Part shown: piece by piece, positions 60,914 to 64,000 of the stretch
Layout: every line of letters starts with the position of its first letter
Numbering within the stretch: position 1 is the stretch's first letter
NCBI RefSeq assembly: GCF_030848805.1
Contig: NC_092359.1
Location: 18,565,579-18,629,578, forward strand
Length of the DNA stretch: 64,000 bases
Direction of reading: 5' to 3'
From: Temnothorax longispinosus
Lineage: Eukaryota > Arthropoda > Insecta > Hymenoptera > Formicidae
Program-made: the position numbers and the translations under genes
Notes under the pieces: generated by a model
What the model was told of the DNA's origin: nothing
Databases searched by the model: none
Seen by the model: the letters and a program-made list of their open reading frames with translations, nothing else

Positions 60914-61125
60914 TAGAAAGAATCGAATTTCTCGCGAATAATATATACGAATTTTGAGAACCAATAGAATTGTTGCGATTTAATTGAAACAAAAGATTCT
61001 GTTTCGACCGACTTAGGTTCGAGACATTGAATTCTTGTCGAACTCTTCGAGTACTCATCAATTACTCATTCAAATTTACTCCGAAACTTCGACGATTCCC
61101 ACATACATCTTCAATTGTATTTAAA
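60894..61125 (+). repeat. Dispersed repeat, partial copy C in tandem with B
   Basis: From the GTTAAAAGATGTACATA word onward the sequence again follows the A/B order (GAATTTCTCGCGAATAA, then TTCGAGTACTCAT, then TTCAATTGTATTTAAAT). It is more diverged and lacks the small-ORF part. It abuts the end of copy B. Confidence 0.7.
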
Positions 61126-61328
61126 TCGGAGTCAGTAATCGCCTTGAGAGACTACACTACAATTCTTAGGCATCCCGATATTTTTTGCCATTCGAGATCT
61201 TAGATGAGGCTTTTCGCACCTGTTAAAATCATCGAATACCAAAAAGTTACTTTATCCTGAGTCATTCGACTGCGCGACTCATTCGAGTTTGAGTCTGACT
61301 GGGCCCTGATGAGCAGAGCATCAACGAA

Positions 61329-61412
61329 GTCAGGATGGCCGAGCGGTCTAAGGCGCTGCGTTCAGGTCGCAGTCCACTTCTGTGGGCGTGGGTTCGAATC
61401 CCACTTCTGACA
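61329..61412 (+). tRNA. tRNA-Leu(CAG): tRNA-Leu (anticodon CAG)
   Basis: The sequence folds as a class II tRNA. The acceptor stem GTCAGGA pairs with TTCTGAC and is followed by discriminator A. The A box TGGCCGAGCGG lies in the D arm, and the anticodon stem CTGCG/CGCAG encloses loop TTCAGGT with anticodon CAG at 61363-61365. A long variable arm and the B box GGTTCGAATCC follow. There is no intron. A T run at about 61417-61429 gives the RNA polymerase III terminator. It lies 287 bp upstream of the Abraxas ATG on the same strand. Confidence 0.97.
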
Positions 61413-61414
61413 AT

Positions 61415-61429
61415 TCTTTTTTTTTTTTT
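61415..61429 (+). terminator. RNA polymerase III T-run terminator of tRNA-Leu
   Basis: A run of T residues begins within a few bases of the tRNA 3' end, the standard pol III stop signal. Confidence 0.85.
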
Positions 61430-61698
61430 ATTTGAGAAATTATGGAGTAACTGGAGTATCGTAATGATTTAAATAGGAAATAATTTACATTCAAATATGT
61501 ATATATATTATATTAAAAAAAACCGATCAATTACATATATTTATATTGAATTACATAAGACGCATATTTTCAGGTTTTCTGAACGCAATCGTGCAACGAT
61601 TGCATTGCTGCACCCTGCGGACTGTGCGCGCATAGTGCATTGCATACACGGCTATCGGGCTATAACGTCAGTGTCAAAGTTGGGCGATCGTCGTCAAC

Positions 61699-63891
61699 AT
61701 GGCGGACGGCGACTTGCTCGTCACTATTTCGGGCACGGCGCTTTCGCTGCTGTTCTACGAAAATGTGCGCAGCGTCGGCGAGCAGGTAAAACGAATCGCA
61801 TATCGATCTTGTCAACAAATTCTCACGACTCCTTCGTTGCGTGCGAAACTCCGTCCCTGGAAGGCGGACGGTATTTCCACTGTCGTATAACCTCTCGGCG
61901 CTACGACGCTCGCCAACGGTAAGAGAAACTGACGTTACGTATAATTCTTGCAGATGGGCTTCCTCCTCGGAGAGGTGCTCGAATTCATCGTCAAGACCTA
62001 TACCGATTCCGACAATCAAGTGGAGACCGTCAAGATTCACATTAGTGAGTATAGTCGCCTCGATAATTCGTGTCTTTCGTGTAAACAACGAAAGAGAAAA
62101 AGAGCGTTCGAGTGCAGAAGTTACACCTCGACACGGGGACAAATCCATTTTTAACTGCAGGAGGTGCAGATAAAAAGTGCACGTTACGAATGTTTAAAGT
62201 ACTTTTCTATCTCGAGAGTCGAAGAGTATTCGGTAGCTTTTTTGTACTGTAAAGTCGGATTTATAAAGAGATTTAAAATCACTCCGTTTTGCGGGAAGAA
62301 CGGTGAAGTGTTGAAAGGTGGCATGGTTTTAGGATTAAGAAGTCTGTCGGCGAATGAATAAAAATCTGGAGTAGTTAAGGCTTGAGAATTAATTAATATA
62401 TCTGTGGCTCAATTAACGATTTATTTTAACGATTTATTTCAACGATTATTCATTATAAATGCGAAAGTTCTTATATATGAAGTGTCATAAACTTTCAAGT
62501 TAAAAATCTTAATTTTGTTAAAACAAGTATATCGTATATTAACATTTAAAGCAGAAAACTGGCGTGCATTTCTACGCAAGAGGAGCGTAATTATTTAATA
62601 GAAACTGCTACGTGAATAGAGTATATAATTATAAATTTAAATGGTAACGTTCACACATAACGTAATTGGTGGATATTTTCAGTTTTATGAACCTTTAGAT
62701 AAGAGAAATTTTAGATAACCCTAGATAAGAAAAAGCCATATTAAGATGTGTTGAGTTTAGATATTCGGTTGTTTTCATAGTTTAATTGAATTTAAATGTT
62801 CAGATATTTTTTTCTATTATCTGCGTCTGTCAGGAAGACTTAATCGGTCTAATAATGTAAACCGGAATGAGATAATTGATGATAAAACCTTATCAACTTT
62901 CACGGCTTGATTATGACTATTGCTGCTATTATTGTTATTGTTGCTGTTACTCTTAAGGCCATTGCACGTAACAAAGTTTTAGTCATAATCGTAAGGCTGT
63001 AAAAAAAAATAGACCAATCACAGTCAATTATTCGACTTGAGCTCGAAGAATTAGAGTGTGATTGGTCTATTTTTTTTACGGCTTTACGATTATAACTAAA
63101 ACTTTGTTACGTGCAATGACCTTTATTTTCATTATTGTTATTGTTATAATTTATTCGATTAAAAACGCTGCAAACACTTTCAGACGTGGAGACCATTGTG
63201 ACGTGTCCCCTGGTGGATCTTTTACACGACTCCACCGGCCGGGTCAACAAGGAGAAATTGAAGGATTTTGTGCGTGACAAGAGCAAGCAGGTTATTGGTT
63301 GGTTCCACTTCCGCAGAAATACTAGTAGCTTGATGCCGACGATGAGGGACAAGATACTGCATAAGCAATTTGCCTCGCACTTCTCCGAGAACAATTGCAG
63401 GGAAGACTTCTTCCTCACTTGCCTCCTCAACGCCTCCACCTCCGAAACACACGGTACCCACAAGTTTCGACATGTGTTCCTAAGGCATAAGCGAGGGTAA
63501 GTATCGCAGAATTTAATTTAGAATTACCTTTAGATACCTTTCATTCGTAAAACAATCTTTGATTTGACTCTTTATTTTAAATATTAATATAAAATTTGTC
63601 AGTAATTTTTGTACAAACAACTGTTTAAGATGTGAATAGCACGATTAATAAAAAATATTTAGTAAAATAAATGAGTAATATGCCACGAGAAGAAATAAAC
63701 GAGCGACGAAAGTTTCTTTATATTATATCTTGACTTGCAATTTGTACTAGGATGTTTGAGCCGATTCCTCTGAGAATAAACAATCTGGGTGACGATGCAT
63801 CCAGACATGATGGTTCAGATTATAAGCCAACACCTGTTAGAAAAGCCACGCGCGCACCAGATGGCTTCACCGAACTGATAGAATCATTGAG
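61699..63891 (+). CDS. ABRAXAS2: Abraxas / ABRO1 (KIAA0157) homologue, 5' part
   Basis: Four exons are visible: 61699-61785, 61954-62044, 63184-63496 and 63751-63891; the gene continues past the right edge after a GTGAGT donor. All phases close. The protein begins MADGDLLVTISGTALSLLF, then MGFLLGEVLEF, PLVDLLHDSTGRVNKEKLKD and KQVIGWFHFRRNT. It continues with DKILHKQFASHF and FLRHKRGMFEPIPLRINNLG, matching the MPN-like domain of human Abraxas 1/2 (GFLLGEV, VIGWYRFRRNT, LHKQL). The family's MPN domain lacks the JAMM zinc ligands and acts as scaffold for the deubiquitinase BRCC36, in BRISC (ABRO1) or BRCA1-A (Abraxas 1). Insects generally have one such gene; ABRO1-type is the likelier call, but the C-terminus that decides is outside the window. 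The exon 2 start is uncertain by 1 nt; 61954 keeps frame. Confidence 0.92.
62045..63183. other. Abraxas intron 2
   Basis: AT-rich intron of about 1.1 kb carrying the TTA-flanked foldback at 62956-63122 near its 3' end. No additional exon is supported. Confidence 0.7.
62956..63122. mobile_element. MITE-like foldback with TTA flanks (167 bp)
   Basis: The ends are AGGCCATTGCACGTAAC and GTTACGTGCAATGACCT, arms about 70 bp, with the inner pair GACCAATCACA / TGTGATTGGTC shared with the element at 36480-36615. TTA flanks both sides (62953-62955, 63123-63125). Its right end lies only about 60 bp from the acceptor of the exon at 63184. Confidence 0.8.
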
Positions 63892-64000
63892 GTGAGTAAA
63901 CATTTATTAACGCAGCAACTATTAGATTATTGTATCAAGTTGTATTTTTTGTTTCCCAGAATAAATTATTTTTATAATTGACGTTTTTTTTATGTAAAGT

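Larger units (their letters stand above)
58741..61328. other. Divergent intergenic region between hexokinase and the tRNA/Abraxas
   Basis: It contains the hexokinase exon a 5' flank, repeat copies A, B and C, an 18-bp inverted repeat and the promoter-like block at 60103-60214. A TGACGTCG followed by an AP-1-like TGACTCA lies near 59250-59265. ORFs on both strands at 58.7-59.2 kb and 59978-60256 show no domain. Confidence 0.55.

Overview
The window is animal nuclear DNA and looks like an insect, most likely a hymenopteran and perhaps an ant. It is AT-rich, with sharply bounded CpG-rich blocks, intron-split genes with GT/AG boundaries, many foldback (MITE-like) repeats and one tRNA gene. The ant assignment is inference; the genes only establish an animal. 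There are no operons, ribosome binding sites or CRISPR arrays to expect, and none are seen.

Five protein genes and one tRNA can be assembled exon by exon, and every reading frame closes across the predicted introns. From left to right: (1) an MXD/MXI1-type MAX-dimerising repressor on the minus strand, coding from 23003 down to 47 and running off the left edge; (2) DALRD3 on the minus strand, 30391 to 28379, complete, 439 aa; (3) an FHIP2A/B-type (FAM160B) dynein-adaptor subunit on the minus strand, 39045 to 31180, complete, 830 aa; (4) hexokinase on the minus strand, 58740 to 41868, complete, with three alternative first coding exons; (5) tRNA-Leu(CAG) on the plus strand, 61329-61412; (6) the 5' part of an Abraxas/ABRO1 (KIAA0157) homologue on the plus strand, from 61699 to the right edge. 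Hexokinase and Abraxas are head to head, with the tRNA and a small repeat cluster between them. The other protein genes all read leftward. The genes are unrelated housekeeping genes (transcription, tRNA modification, trafficking, glycolysis, deubiquitination), not a functional cluster. One possible regulatory theme is energy metabolism: the hexokinase locus carries several CRE-like sites and a pair of ERR/FTZ-F1-type sites just upstream of one alternative start.

The non-coding part holds CpG-rich blocks near 22.1-24.8 kb and 25.8-27.4 kb (Mxd 5' region) and 35.1-36.2 kb (inside an FHIP2 intron, ending in a good plus-strand splice donor). It also holds at least ten inverted-repeat elements, a 70-bp tandem duplication, and a three-copy repeat at 59.4-61.1 kb associated with a promoter-like block and a leader of about 300 nt without any ATG. 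I found no clearly new multi-gene system. The best leads are the three-promoter hexokinase layout with its nuclear-receptor sites, the ATG-free leader with its duplicated small ORF, and the unexplained CpG-rich exon-like block in FHIP2.

In two places (near 32.76-32.82 kb and 61.92-61.98 kb) my base counting was uncertain by 1-2 nt. There I chose the coordinate that keeps the reading frame.
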